This document shows, one piece after another, positions 25,474 through 34,507 of a stretch of DNA of 64,000 nucleotides (its first letter is position 1; every line of letters begins with the position of its first letter). The position numbers and the translations under genes were made by a program. The notes under the pieces are model-generated. The model worked only from the letters and a program-made list of their open reading frames with translations, was not told the origin of the DNA and did not search any database. The stretch is from Iodobacter fluviatilis (GTDB lineage: Bacteria; Pseudomonadota; Gammaproteobacteria; Burkholderiales; Chitinibacteraceae): assembly GCF_900451195.1 (NCBI RefSeq), contig NZ_UGHR01000003.1:248001-312000 (forward strand), written 5' to 3'.

Positions 25474-26934
25474 ATGAAACCCGTTCAAATTGCTCGTTTA
25501 TTAATTCGACCACGCTGCTCTAAAACTGAGAGTAGAGGGTATTTTCTACTTCGACTAGCTAAAGAAAATAACTTATCCAATATCAACAAATTAGCAATCA
25601 TCATCAATCAACCTAAAAGTCAACTTGGGATTTTTACAGATGATGCATTAGCACAATACCTAAGAGGAATCAGTATTACGGCATTATCACCACCACTTTG
25701 TAATAGCGAGCGTGCGCAGTTGGTCCGAGATAAAGTTTGGCTTAGAGCTAGAATATGCCCGATGTGCATTAAAGAAAAAAATCCATCACCAATCTACTTT
25801 GACTTTTATCTCACTTTGCGTTGTGAGCGTCATCAACTTCTCCTGCATAACCACTGCATTAAATGTGGGCAAGTTCTCACTTACTCACGAAATCATCTTT
25901 CGCATTGCAACTGTGGACAAGCATTAGCAAACCTCGATATTATTCATTTAGATACGGCTGTAGATTTATTTGAAACCATTTTCGCTCCATGGAGAAATAC
26001 AAAAAAATGGTATCTAAACGAATCAATTATTCATCAAGAGCGATTGGTTGCTTTGGCTCTATTTGCTTTATTAAGTTTGATGTCTAGAAAACATTCCACT
26101 AGAAAAAGACCTCAACCATGGCTATGGCAAGGCGAGTGGGAAACTGTAAAATATATAATAAAAAGAGGACCAATCAGCCTTGCTGAAGATTTAATATCTA
26201 CCAACATTAACAATAAAGAAATTGGAGTTTTTCGTAAAACTCTAAAAAACAGTAAAATTCCTTTTTTTGTCAGCCTATCTGACGAGCTTTACAAGAAAAA
26301 AAAAGAACGAGACGCTATAAAATATATCAATGTTATTGATCATATTCAGGAGCCAATGGTTTCCTTAGGTAAAATTCGCAATATTGCAAGGCTAGACGCT
26401 GAAGCAACAACAAAACTATTCTATTCTGATTATTTTAAAATCAAGTCAATAACCGTTGAATGTAAAAGAACAAATTACTGGATTAGCCGGCAAGAGGCTG
26501 AAAAATTAGAACAATGGTTTGAATCAACGCTAACCCATTACGAAGTGGCAGAAATTGTTGGGTGCTCTTCAAGTAGCGTGCTTGGCTTGGTCCGAATTGG
26601 AAAGTTAAATGCAACTTACCTTCCTACAAAACCACGATCACCCCGCTTTCATCGCTCGGATGTAGATTCTTTTATTCACGCATTTAGTTCAAAAGTTACG
26701 GAGGATCTAGAAGTTAATGAGCAAGTAATTCCGCTTGCGACCTTGCCACCTGCAGGACCAAACTGCAAATGGTGGAATGAAGCTTGGTTTGCATTAATGC
26801 GTGAGATATTGGCAGACACAATTATGGTTTACCGCATATCGGCAGGGCATGGCTGGGGTCATTATGGAATAATACGAAGCGATATTATTCGCGTATCCGA
26901 GCAAGCTCGGGGATGGCGAAATGTTCTTGCTTAG
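25474..26934 (+). CDS. tniQ: TniQ-family target selector with C-terminal helix-turn-helix
   Basis: 486 residues. The N-terminal TniQ domain (IARLLIRPRCSKTESRGYFLLRLAKENN) is followed by zinc motifs ICPMC, CERHQLLLHNHCIKCG and HCNCG (about 95-150). Residues ~345-410 form a MerR/excisionase-like helix-turn-helix (TNYWISRQEAEKLEQWF, YEVAEIVGCSSSSVLGLVR). TniQ proteins bind a target, directly or through another complex, and load TnsC. Having a second, larger TniQ gene overlapping its end suggests the two serve different targets, for example mobile DNA against the comM site. No CRISPR array or cas gene is present, so guide RNA targeting is excluded for this element. Confidence 0.85.
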   Translation: MKPVQIARLLIRPRCSKTESRGYFLLRLAKENNLSNINKLAIIINQPKSQLGIFTDDALAQYLRGISITALSPPLCNSERAQLVRDKVWLRARICPMCIKEKNPSPIYFDFYLTLRCERHQLLLHNHCIKCGQVLTYSRNHLSHCNCGQALANLDIIHLDTAVDLFETIFAPWRNTKKWYLNESIIHQERLVALALFALLSLMSRKHSTRKRPQPWLWQGEWETVKYIIKRGPISLAEDLISTNINNKEIGVFRKTLKNSKIPFFVSLSDELYKKKKERDAIKYINVIDHIQEPMVSLGKIRNIARLDAEATTKLFYSDYFKIKSITVECKRTNYWISRQEAEKLEQWFESTLTHYEVAEIVGCSSSSVLGLVRIGKLNATYLPTKPRSPRFHRSDVDSFIHAFSSKVTEDLEVNEQVIPLATLPPAGPNCKWWNEAWFALMREILADTIMVYRISAGHGWGHYGIIRSDIIRVSEQARGWRNVLA

Positions 26935-28531
26935 ACCACACCCGCTGCCTTTTGAATCTTTATCTTCTTGGAGACAAAGGGCAGGTTTTGCGAATGGTTT
27001 CTGGCGATACCCGCAGCCCCATGGCCCAAAATCTCAAGCAGACCCAGACCGCCTACCAAAGGTTGATGAGCAGCTATGGCTCAGCCAAAACTTCCAAATA
27101 GAGCTAAATCGAATTGGGCATCTAACCCTTGACTCAGAACTAGCGCTTTTACAAAACCATCAAGGCTACTCTACCCAACTTCACTGGCAAACAATCCTTG
27201 GGGCAAAAGACCGGCAGCACTCCAGCGGCCCTGTATTCTGCCCAGAATGCCTTAAATCTGACCCCATCCCTTACTTTAGACTTCACTGGCGTTTTGCTTT
27301 TTTAACTGAATGTCCAGAACACAACATTGAACTCTTAGAGTCTTGCCCCAAATGTGCTAGCCACATTTGGCCCGCTACGGTTAAAAACCTCTCACAAAGC
27401 CGACCCTGGTCAATTATTACCTCATGTCCCCAATGTGGATTTGACCTGAGAAATAGCCGCGCATTACCTTACAACGCACATACACTTGCTACAACATTTT
27501 GGAGTTTGATAACAACTGAAGCACTTCCCCAATCCGTTTCACAGATACACACACGAGCAGATTTTTTTGAAGGTTTATGGGTGCTATGTCAATTTTTACT
27601 GCGTAAACCAGCTAATTCAGTATGGGATTTTATACCCATTCAACTACACAATAAATTGCCATTTTATCTAGAAAAAAAAACACTCATTGAAGAAATGAAC
27701 ATCAATCATAGGAGGGAAGTTATTCAAAGTGCCTACTGGCTTATGGAAGAGTGGCCGGAAAGATTTCTTTTTATAGCCAAGCGTGTGGGCCTCACCAGTA
27801 GCATGTTTTCTCCAACGGCGAATTATAGCCCTAGCTGGCTTACAAGCTTGTTGGACAGTAAATTGACACGAAGCAAAAAAATTATCTGCATTAATGATGT
27901 TAATGGCGCCATATTTCAGATTGCGCAAAGCGGAAAACTAGTCTCAAAAAAGGCAGTCAGGAACCTCTTAGGAATCAAGGAAAGCAGGATTGTTGATACC
28001 CTAATATCGAGAAGAAACCGTGCAACGCTTGCTGAGCTCAAGTTACTGCTCGGTAAATTTGAATATCAAATGGCCATTTGCCCAAACTCTCGAGACCAAA
28101 AGGCCTCCCTCACTAGAGACTACTTAATTTTATTACTCAGCGTACTAAAACGAATACCTATTGAAGGAATTTGCAGCCAATCTGAAGAGGATATTTTGGA
28201 AACTCTATCTACCGCTGCCCAACTAGGATGTGACGCTACGGGATTTGAGACGTTACTCAAAGAGCAAGCAAATAACTTGAATGACGAATATAAAAAGGCA
28301 ATCCGACCTAAATTTCTAGTCGAAGAAAAACTAGTTTCTCACTGGTTTATTGGGCGAGAAGGCAAACATTTTGCTGGACATACCCTTCGAGCAAGAATCG
28401 CAAAAATGATGCAACAAGATTTTCCTCATGACCTTTGGAAATCATGCGATTCGTTCATATACACCCTGGGACCTGCGCCAGTTAGTCGACGTCAACTTCA
28501 ACGAAATAAAATTCAGGCATCGTCCCAATAA
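26921..28531 (+). CDS. tnsD: TnsD-like TniQ protein, candidate comM-site selector
   Basis: 536 residues. Typical TniQ start MFLLRPHPLPFESLSSWRQR, zinc motifs FCPECL, CPEHN, CPKCASH and CPQCGFDL, then a long C-terminal region (~200-536) with DNA-binding character, as in TnsD. TnsD proteins read a conserved gene sequence and direct insertion next to it; since this element sits in comM, this protein is the natural candidate to read comM DNA. It overlaps the first tniQ by 14 bp. It is the last gene of the operon and is followed by a spacer and a convergent gene. Confidence 0.85.
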   Translation: MFLLRPHPLPFESLSSWRQRAGFANGFWRYPQPHGPKSQADPDRLPKVDEQLWLSQNFQIELNRIGHLTLDSELALLQNHQGYSTQLHWQTILGAKDRQHSSGPVFCPECLKSDPIPYFRLHWRFAFLTECPEHNIELLESCPKCASHIWPATVKNLSQSRPWSIITSCPQCGFDLRNSRALPYNAHTLATTFWSLITTEALPQSVSQIHTRADFFEGLWVLCQFLLRKPANSVWDFIPIQLHNKLPFYLEKKTLIEEMNINHRREVIQSAYWLMEEWPERFLFIAKRVGLTSSMFSPTANYSPSWLTSLLDSKLTRSKKIICINDVNGAIFQIAQSGKLVSKKAVRNLLGIKESRIVDTLISRRNRATLAELKLLLGKFEYQMAICPNSRDQKASLTRDYLILLLSVLKRIPIEGICSQSEEDILETLSTAAQLGCDATGFETLLKEQANNLNDEYKKAIRPKFLVEEKLVSHWFIGREGKHFAGHTLRARIAKMMQQDFPHDLWKSCDSFIYTLGPAPVSRRQLQRNKIQASSQ

Positions 28532-28683
28532 CGCACACCAACCTGCAAATTCATCATGGGATGATTTACCCCATAAATTAATAAAATCTATAATCAACGT
28601 GCTGCTCGAAAGGGATTTTCTGTAGCTAAACCGTATGCCTCCGGCGTGACCTGATGTGCGGTTATTGAATAGATGGAGCAATA

Positions 28684-29970
28684 TCAAATTAAGATCAAAT
28701 TTTCTTCATTTGGTGTCAATTTTGAGCTTATAGCAATAAATTGATTGTTGATCTCACATACGCCATGTACTTTTATTCCCGGCGCAGGAGAATTAATGTA
28801 TATGTCCTCTCCAATTTTACCAAGCTTATATATATCGCCTTGCTGAAATATATAGTCACTTGATTGGATTTCTTGCACTTTCCCATTTATGGGATCTACA
28901 AACTGGATAGGTGCTTGGCTCATTGATGTGATGCCAAGTGGAATTGTTATTTTTGCAGGAGCATCTTCACCTAAGCTCATGGCGAACCGTTGCGTTGCCT
29001 CAAGTTTAAAACAATGGTGAATTATAGAATTGCCCTCATTGTCTCTGACGTAGCTTGGCTGATAGGTCATTATGCAATCAATTTTGCTGGTTGGATCGTT
29101 AATTATTTGAATTGCCCGATTTTGGATCCTCGTATAATCCGCATGAACGTTTACTCGTATAAAAATTATCCGTAGTGCGTTGATTTCTTGCTTAGTGTGT
29201 GATATCAGATTTTTGGCTGCTAGTGCAACTTTATTTGCATAACGTTTTTTCTCTGATTCTGGGCTAGGGCAATAAATAAGAACCATATCAGAGGTGTGGA
29301 TCGGAGAGACCTCATAATTAATTGGAAGTCTTGTTATTAGCATGTCCAACCCATCTCTAGCAGTGATGCGAAGCTGAGGGAATATTTTTTTTACTTCCTT
29401 AATACTTTTTATTATTAATTCAAAATCGCTCTCTTTAATTGGCTCTTTGCTGATAACTGTTAAGCCTAGATTTTTATGAAAAAAGCGAAGTCTTTCCTTC
29501 CACTTTGCACGAATTCGTTTACATCCTGCTTGGAATTTTTTTTGCTCATCAGAAACATCTACATTCTTTATGGATATAAACTGAGTGAAGCTGTTCTTCA
29601 TTGTAATGGAGAAGTCATAGCCGGGGTTTTTCCTTGCTGCGGGAGTTATTTTTGAATAAGGAAGAGATAGCATTCCAAAGTAAATTATTTCTGAGAAAAG
29701 CCCCTTTGTCTTGTCAGGGCTCCTCTTTATTTCTCTAACAGTTTTTTTTAGCCATGACTCATCCTCTTCTTTTATTTTTAAAATACATTTTCCTATAATA
29801 AATAACTCGACTGTGGACAGCCTGTCTTTTCTATTCCAAAGCATGGATAAAAGATTTTTTTCTGATTGATTATTTAGGTAATCAGTGCCGAATAAATTTT
29901 CAATCTCTTGGAGGGCTTGTTCCGCTTCGCCTTGGCTGCCAAGATTATCCAAAACGCGTCCTTGTATCAT
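28684..29970 (-). CDS. uncharacterised protein with possible PD-(D/E)xK nuclease core
   Basis: 428 residues; family not recognised. Residues ~90-140 carry a candidate restriction-endonuclease core: Glu in LFSEIIYFGML, Asp in NPGYDFSITMK and the strand FISIKN, giving the E-D-xIK pattern with plausible spacing. The second half is beta-rich, with no TM or signal peptide. AAGG lies ~7 nt before the ATG. It stands alone and convergent to the tns operon, with low GC like the tns block. A defence nuclease is one reading, but the motif is weak. Confidence 0.5.
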   Translation of the reverse strand: MIQGRVLDNLGSQGEAEQALQEIENLFGTDYLNNQSEKNLLSMLWNRKDRLSTVELFIIGKCILKIKEEDESWLKKTVREIKRSPDKTKGLFSEIIYFGMLSLPYSKITPAARKNPGYDFSITMKNSFTQFISIKNVDVSDEQKKFQAGCKRIRAKWKERLRFFHKNLGLTVISKEPIKESDFELIIKSIKEVKKIFPQLRITARDGLDMLITRLPINYEVSPIHTSDMVLIYCPSPESEKKRYANKVALAAKNLISHTKQEINALRIIFIRVNVHADYTRIQNRAIQIINDPTSKIDCIMTYQPSYVRDNEGNSIIHHCFKLEATQRFAMSLGEDAPAKITIPLGITSMSQAPIQFVDPINGKVQEIQSSDYIFQQGDIYKLGKIGEDIYINSPAPGIKVHGVCEINNQFIAISSKLTPNEENLILI

Positions 29971-30446
29971 CGCAAAGCCTTTTTAATTTTTATCGATGTT
30001 GAAAACTTAGTTAATCCCGAAAATGTGGGGGAGTATAGCAACTTGGCAATAAAATATTTCTACGATCTCTTGCGACTATCCCCGTATTTTAACTCGGGAT
30101 ACGCATGCATACTGTGGTGAGAGGCTAAACCAATCAACGCCATGCAGGAAATTACCGCTCCTAATCATGACCTGAAGTTATCCGCATCACAGGAAAACGT
30201 CCGCAAAGGCCGAATAGCTTTGGCATTTTCCTAAAAAGATAAAGACCGCAACCTGATAGTTAGCGGCCTTTCATTTTTCACTCGTCGGCATCGACACATA
30301 GGCCGAAGCAGCCACAACGTCTACGGTTGTAGGGACGATTCACCTCATGAGTTTCCTTATATCAAATTTTTTGTACATGGCATGTGCCATAAACGTGATA
30401 TTACGATAAGCTTACTGCAGTTTTTCGCTAAAAACATGGAAAAGAT
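29971..30446. other. intergenic region with MITE-like repeat copy
   Basis: Contains the left copy of a ~115-bp repeat (30199-30310) and its internal hairpin; nothing else recognisable. The short plus-strand frames here show no family resemblance. Confidence 0.4.
30199..30310 (+). repeat. MITE-like repeat, left copy flanking the ATPase gene
   Basis: Begins GTCCGCAAAGGCCGAATAGC and contains a hairpin/terminator with arms AAAGACCGC / GCGGCCTTT followed by CATTTTT (30241-30277). The copy at 33181-33295 has the same layout in the same orientation, recognisably similar over the whole length. No transposase is encoded. Confidence 0.6.
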
Positions 30447-33113
30447 ATGGCATCTGCTAGGCAAGATTTTGAGCGTTTTGTACGATGGCTCTATCAGCCA
30501 GAGAAACAGCTCCCTGCGGATGTCCGTCGCATCGCCACTCTGGCTTTGGCGAACTTCAATGAGTTGGCGGGGACTTCGCGGCAAAGAAGTCAGCGATCTA
30601 ACTATCTTGTTGGCCTGCTTCGTCGAGATCTTGCACATACTGCTGACGTGGCACCAACCGCGGTTGCTGGGGCTGATGCCGGCCCATGGCAATGGGCAAG
30701 ACTTCGTCATTTGACATTAGGCCCTTTTCGAGGTTTTCGGGCACCAGAGCCGTTCGATCTCACCAAGCAGATCATCCTTTTCTATGGTCCCAACGGCAGC
30801 GGAAAGACCAGCCTGTGTGAAGGGCTGGAATACGCACTCTTGGGTGATGTTGAAGAAGCAGGAAACAAACGCATTGCAGCCCAAACTTATCTCGCCAATG
30901 TTCGCGATAGAAGGTTTGATGCACCGATATTGAAAGCAACGGATCAGCAAGGACGGGAGGTCGACGTCGTTGCTAACCCCGACACTTATCGCTTCTGTTT
31001 TGTAGAAAAAAACCGAATCGATGCGTTTTCAAGAATCGCCGCTCGTCCCAATGCTCAGCGCGCTGAACTAATTGCCACTCTCTTCGGCATGGATCAGTTC
31101 AATGAGTTCGTGAACCATTTCAATGAGAACATTGACGGGCAACTAATCCTTCTCAGCGAACAGCAGAGCACCTTGGCGGCGCGCCGGAATGCGTTGACCG
31201 CGGATCTTACCACTGTCGAAGGGGAAGCCGCGGCTCTGCAGACACTGGCGGATGAGGAAGCTGCGCTGGCGAGGGAGTTCGCAGCCGACATCACATATGA
31301 AGCACTCAAGAGTCTAATCGGTACCACCGAAGCCCCTGGGCGCCTCCAGAAACTCGATGCGATTCTGGAGGCGGTGCCTCCAAATGTGCTCGGCGTGACA
31401 CGCCAAGGCCTTTTGGATGCTTTTGAGAATGCACATCAATGTGGAGAGGAGCTTGACTCCATCGTTGCTGCGCTGCGATCCAAAAGTGACCAAGTTTCTT
31501 TCAAGGCGCTTTATGACTCGATTCTCGCATTACAGAAAGTTGTCGGAGATCGTTGCCCTGCATGCGACACCCCGCTGAACGGCCAGGGTCATGTTGCTAT
31601 AGATCCTTACAAGAAAGCGACTGAAGGGTTGAGGCTGCTTGAAGAGCTTAGTGTTCTTCAAGATCACCAGCAGACCACACAGACTAGACTTGGGCAAGTA
31701 TCTCGCGAATTGCGCCAGATGCTTGGTCCCGTTGCTGCGTTTATCACCGCGCAACAGGAGGATGGTACATCAACCGGCCAGTGGGTGTTACAGCTTCCCG
31801 GAGAGTCTGTAGGACGTTGGTGGTCAGATATCTTTCCCCAAGCGCTTGCCATTCAAGATGGACCTCCGGCCCTGAGCGACGTTCTGGCTGTGGTAGATCG
31901 CATGGCTGCAGAAGACGATATGTCACGGCGGACCCAGCAGGATCGACAACAACACGTGGCAGAGCGTCGGCGACTTAATGAATTTCAACTCAAAGTTCAG
32001 GCGCAAGACTTCAAGCGGCAGAGCCTGAAAGATAACGTCGAGGCAGCTAATAGCCGGATACAGGCATTCGACGAAACAAATGCAGTGCTGATTGCGCAAG
32101 CGGATCAGGAGAGGCTAGACATCGCACGGGACATCCCATTTAAGGTTGCCTATGACCGATTCCTCGAAGAGTTGAGGGCCTATAGAGCTCAGCTACCCGG
32201 CCAATTAATGGCTGGACTCAACGACGCAGCCAAGGATCTATATAACGCATTCAATCGGAACGATAGGGATGAGGACAAACTATCAGCTCTACATCTCCCT
32301 TTGAGTGGAGACGGAAAGATTGAGATTAGTTTTTGTGGAAATCCAGACGATCGTGTCGATGCACTCCATGTCCTTAGCGAAGGACATGTACGCTGTCTCG
32401 GATTGGCAATTCTTATGGCCAAAGCAAAGAGTATCGAGTGCCCAGTCATCGTCTTTGATGACGCCATTAATGCGATAGATCACGACCATCGAGGGGGCAT
32501 CCGAGAGGCCATCTTTGAAAGTGACATGTTCGCTCAAACCCAGTTAATCGTCACATGTCATAGCAATGAATTCATCAAGGATATTCAGCAACATCTCCCA
32601 GCACAACGACGCAATGGATGCCAAGTCTACTTACTCCGACATCACGACGGCAATTATCAACCTAAGGTGACCGGCAATATTGCTAGTGCAAACTACATCG
32701 CCAAGGCGAGAGCCGCAAGGGAAGCGCTAAATGATAGAGATGCTTTGGCTGCCTCTCGCCAAGCCTTGGAAATGCTGTCTGAAAAGACATGGCGTTGGCT
32801 AGGAAGTCACGATCAGGGCGTTTTGAATCTTATGCTCGCCGGGGTTGGAGCCGAGCCCGCGTTGAGGAATCTTTGTGAAGCTCTGGTCAAGAAGCTGCGA
32901 GATGCTCAAACCTTTAATCACGCCAACAAGGTTCCCCTTCTTGCTGCTTATGGCTGCGTTCTAGGTATCCCAGTCAATAACCTTGTGTGGACCTACCTCA
33001 ATAAAGGCACACATGAGGAGGCGGAGCGTGATGATTTTGATGGTGAGCTTGTTGAATCGGTTGTCCAAACTCTAGAGGAGCTTGACCGCCTCGATTTAAG
33101 GCCTGGGCGGTAG
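30447..33113 (+). CDS. SMC/SbcC-like ATPase with zinc hook, probable defence gene
   Basis: 888 residues. Walker A in LFYGPNGSGKTSLCEGLEYAL (about 112), a long coiled-coil region broken by a CxxC zinc hook (DRCPACDTPL, about 370), then an ABC-type signature region (LSEGHVRCLGLAILMAK) and Walker B VIVFDDAINAIDHDH with D-loop and switch His (VTCHSNEF). This is the RecF/SbcC/RloC layout. The C-terminal ~180 residues (NYIAKARAAREALN to GTHEEAERDDFDGEL) could be an effector; I could not match it to the RloC/PrrC anticodon nuclease. Likely a stand-alone phage-defence or DNA-end-sensing ATPase. It is GC-richer than the tns genes and flanked by two repeat copies, indicating separate acquisition. Confidence 0.75.
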   Translation: MASARQDFERFVRWLYQPEKQLPADVRRIATLALANFNELAGTSRQRSQRSNYLVGLLRRDLAHTADVAPTAVAGADAGPWQWARLRHLTLGPFRGFRAPEPFDLTKQIILFYGPNGSGKTSLCEGLEYALLGDVEEAGNKRIAAQTYLANVRDRRFDAPILKATDQQGREVDVVANPDTYRFCFVEKNRIDAFSRIAARPNAQRAELIATLFGMDQFNEFVNHFNENIDGQLILLSEQQSTLAARRNALTADLTTVEGEAAALQTLADEEAALAREFAADITYEALKSLIGTTEAPGRLQKLDAILEAVPPNVLGVTRQGLLDAFENAHQCGEELDSIVAALRSKSDQVSFKALYDSILALQKVVGDRCPACDTPLNGQGHVAIDPYKKATEGLRLLEELSVLQDHQQTTQTRLGQVSRELRQMLGPVAAFITAQQEDGTSTGQWVLQLPGESVGRWWSDIFPQALAIQDGPPALSDVLAVVDRMAAEDDMSRRTQQDRQQHVAERRRLNEFQLKVQAQDFKRQSLKDNVEAANSRIQAFDETNAVLIAQADQERLDIARDIPFKVAYDRFLEELRAYRAQLPGQLMAGLNDAAKDLYNAFNRNDRDEDKLSALHLPLSGDGKIEISFCGNPDDRVDALHVLSEGHVRCLGLAILMAKAKSIECPVIVFDDAINAIDHDHRGGIREAIFESDMFAQTQLIVTCHSNEFIKDIQQHLPAQRRNGCQVYLLRHHDGNYQPKVTGNIASANYIAKARAAREALNDRDALAASRQALEMLSEKTWRWLGSHDQGVLNLMLAGVGAEPALRNLCEALVKKLRDAQTFNHANKVPLLAAYGCVLGIPVNNLVWTYLNKGTHEEAERDDFDGELVESVVQTLEELDRLDLRPGR

Positions 33114-33180
33114 CGATTTGATCTTGCATCTCACTTGTCGTGGCAAACTGATTTAGGCCATCGGCAAAGAGATTTTGACT

Positions 33181-33295
33181 GTCCGTTAAGGCCTAATAGC
33201 ACTGGCACAAATCAAAAATATAGAAGGCCGCAACCAGACGGCTAGCGGCCTTTCAATTTTCTAGCCCAAGCATCAACACCTCGGCCTTTGCGGAC
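33181..33295 (+). repeat. MITE-like repeat, right copy with terminal inverted repeats
   Basis: Starts GTCCGTTAAGGCCTA and ends TCGGCCTTTGCGGAC, which are near reverse complements: short terminal inverted repeats. Inside is a perfect 8-bp terminator stem AAGGCCGC / GCGGCCTT with a T-rich tail (33224-33260) that probably ends the ATPase mRNA. The last 15 bp are the exact reverse complement of the first 15 bp of the left copy (30199-30213). Confidence 0.65.
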
Positions 33296-33357
33296 AGTCT
33301 AAACCTCAGTATTGATGCCGAAATTATTGAACCAAGACTGCTATCAGAAGTCCGTGG

Positions 33358-33918
33358 TTACGCCGCATCGAATTGAGATGCAAGAGACAGTGACAAATCG
33401 ACATACTCCAGCACTTCATCAATAGGCAGAGAAACCTCAACGAAGTGAACAACTTTGTTGCGGAGGCTGCGCAGTTTATTAAAACTTTCTAGCTGCTGCT
33501 CGGAAAGAGTTCCCGTTTTTTCAAGATAGTTTCGCATGATAGCTGGGCCCATCCTTCGAAGTGAACCATCTGCAATGTCCGCTCTTGAAACTAAACGCTG
33601 TGCAGCATGTTCAACCTGAAGCCAGGATTCCAGAACTGCGGCCCGAGGAGCGGTTTCAGAAAGACGGTAGAGTTGCTCACGAAGTGACGATGGCTCTCCA
33701 GCACTTTCTGCCGATTTTTGTGTATCACCAGCAGGCAGTTTTTCGCTAATATCCCTTACCCCCTCACCAAATTCAGCCTCAAAATCTTTGTACTTGAGTT
33801 TCCGTAGAATTGGAAAAAGCTCTTGAACGTTATCTTTCAAGTTCAAAAATATAACAATAACGACGAATGGCCAAGCAACCGTTTCTGCTATTTTCGAGAT
33901 AAACGTAAGCCAATCCAT
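33358..33918 (-). CDS. membrane-anchored HEPN/DUF4145-like protein
   Basis: 186 residues. One N-terminal TM helix (VAWPFVVIVIFLNL, about 13-27), a coiled linker, then a helical domain ending SFNKLRSLRNKVVHFVE, which carries the R-x4-H motif (RNKVVH) typical of HEPN ribonucleases and DUF4145 proteins. HEPN domains often act as RNA-cleaving toxins in defence systems, yet many DUF4145 proteins keep a similar motif without known activity. AGGA lies ~10 nt upstream of the ATG. It is monocistronic and divergent from the GTPase/caspase operon, between two defence-like modules. Confidence 0.6.
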   Translation of the reverse strand: MDWLTFISKIAETVAWPFVVIVIFLNLKDNVQELFPILRKLKYKDFEAEFGEGVRDISEKLPAGDTQKSAESAGEPSSLREQLYRLSETAPRAAVLESWLQVEHAAQRLVSRADIADGSLRRMGPAIMRNYLEKTGTLSEQQLESFNKLRSLRNKVVHFVEVSLPIDEVLEYVDLSLSLASQFDAA

Positions 33919-34507
33919 TTGTAGTAAGTCCTAACTTAAAATTTACACTTGCGCAGATGTAAATCTGGTTTTTCATATTATTGCCGCCTACGGCTACATA
34001 CCTTTGTTTTCAAGCTTGTTGCAGTACTCATGCCTTGAGAACACATAACCAAACAATATAGTTTTTATATTTGCGAGAGGTTCAGTGCTCGTTTTGTTCA
34101 AGTAAACATTTGATGAATTATTTTTCAGATAGCACTTTGGGATACAGCTTCCCACTTTGATTGTGAAAATCAGGCCGTGCAGAAAGAAACTCCACTAAGC
34201 AATAAAATATTGGTTTTACACCGGCTGACCGATAAACCGCCCTATGTTACCATCCAACCAGCACTTTCATGAAGCTTTTGTCTTTTCCAGCCAAGAGGAA
34301 TACTGTTGATAGAAATATTAACTAGTTTCACACTCTAGGCTGACATTGATAGTCATGCTTTCGATGGTTGGGGTTACGCTGCAATAACTATATGCCGGTT
34401 TTTCACTTGAGAGATGCAACGACATACTGCGCTCATTCCTCGTGAAGCAACAAAAACTGTCAATATAATTTCTAGATGGCAAATTATAATTGTAATGGAA
34501 TAGGTAG
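33919..34507. other. 589-bp intergenic region
   Basis: Divergent promoter region of the HEPN-like gene and the GTPase/caspase operon. A TATAAT-like -10 at about 34488-34493 lies close to the operon start; no convincing -35. Nothing else recognised. Confidence 0.35.

Noticed and set aside
21652..28531. CRISPR-associated transposon
   Set aside because: No cas gene and no repeat-spacer array occur anywhere in the window, despite tns/tniQ genes.
30199..33295. Integron attC sites flanking the ATPase gene
   Set aside because: The repeats have attC-like length and palindromic ends, but no paired GTTRRRY/RYYYAAC core sites and no integrase are visible.
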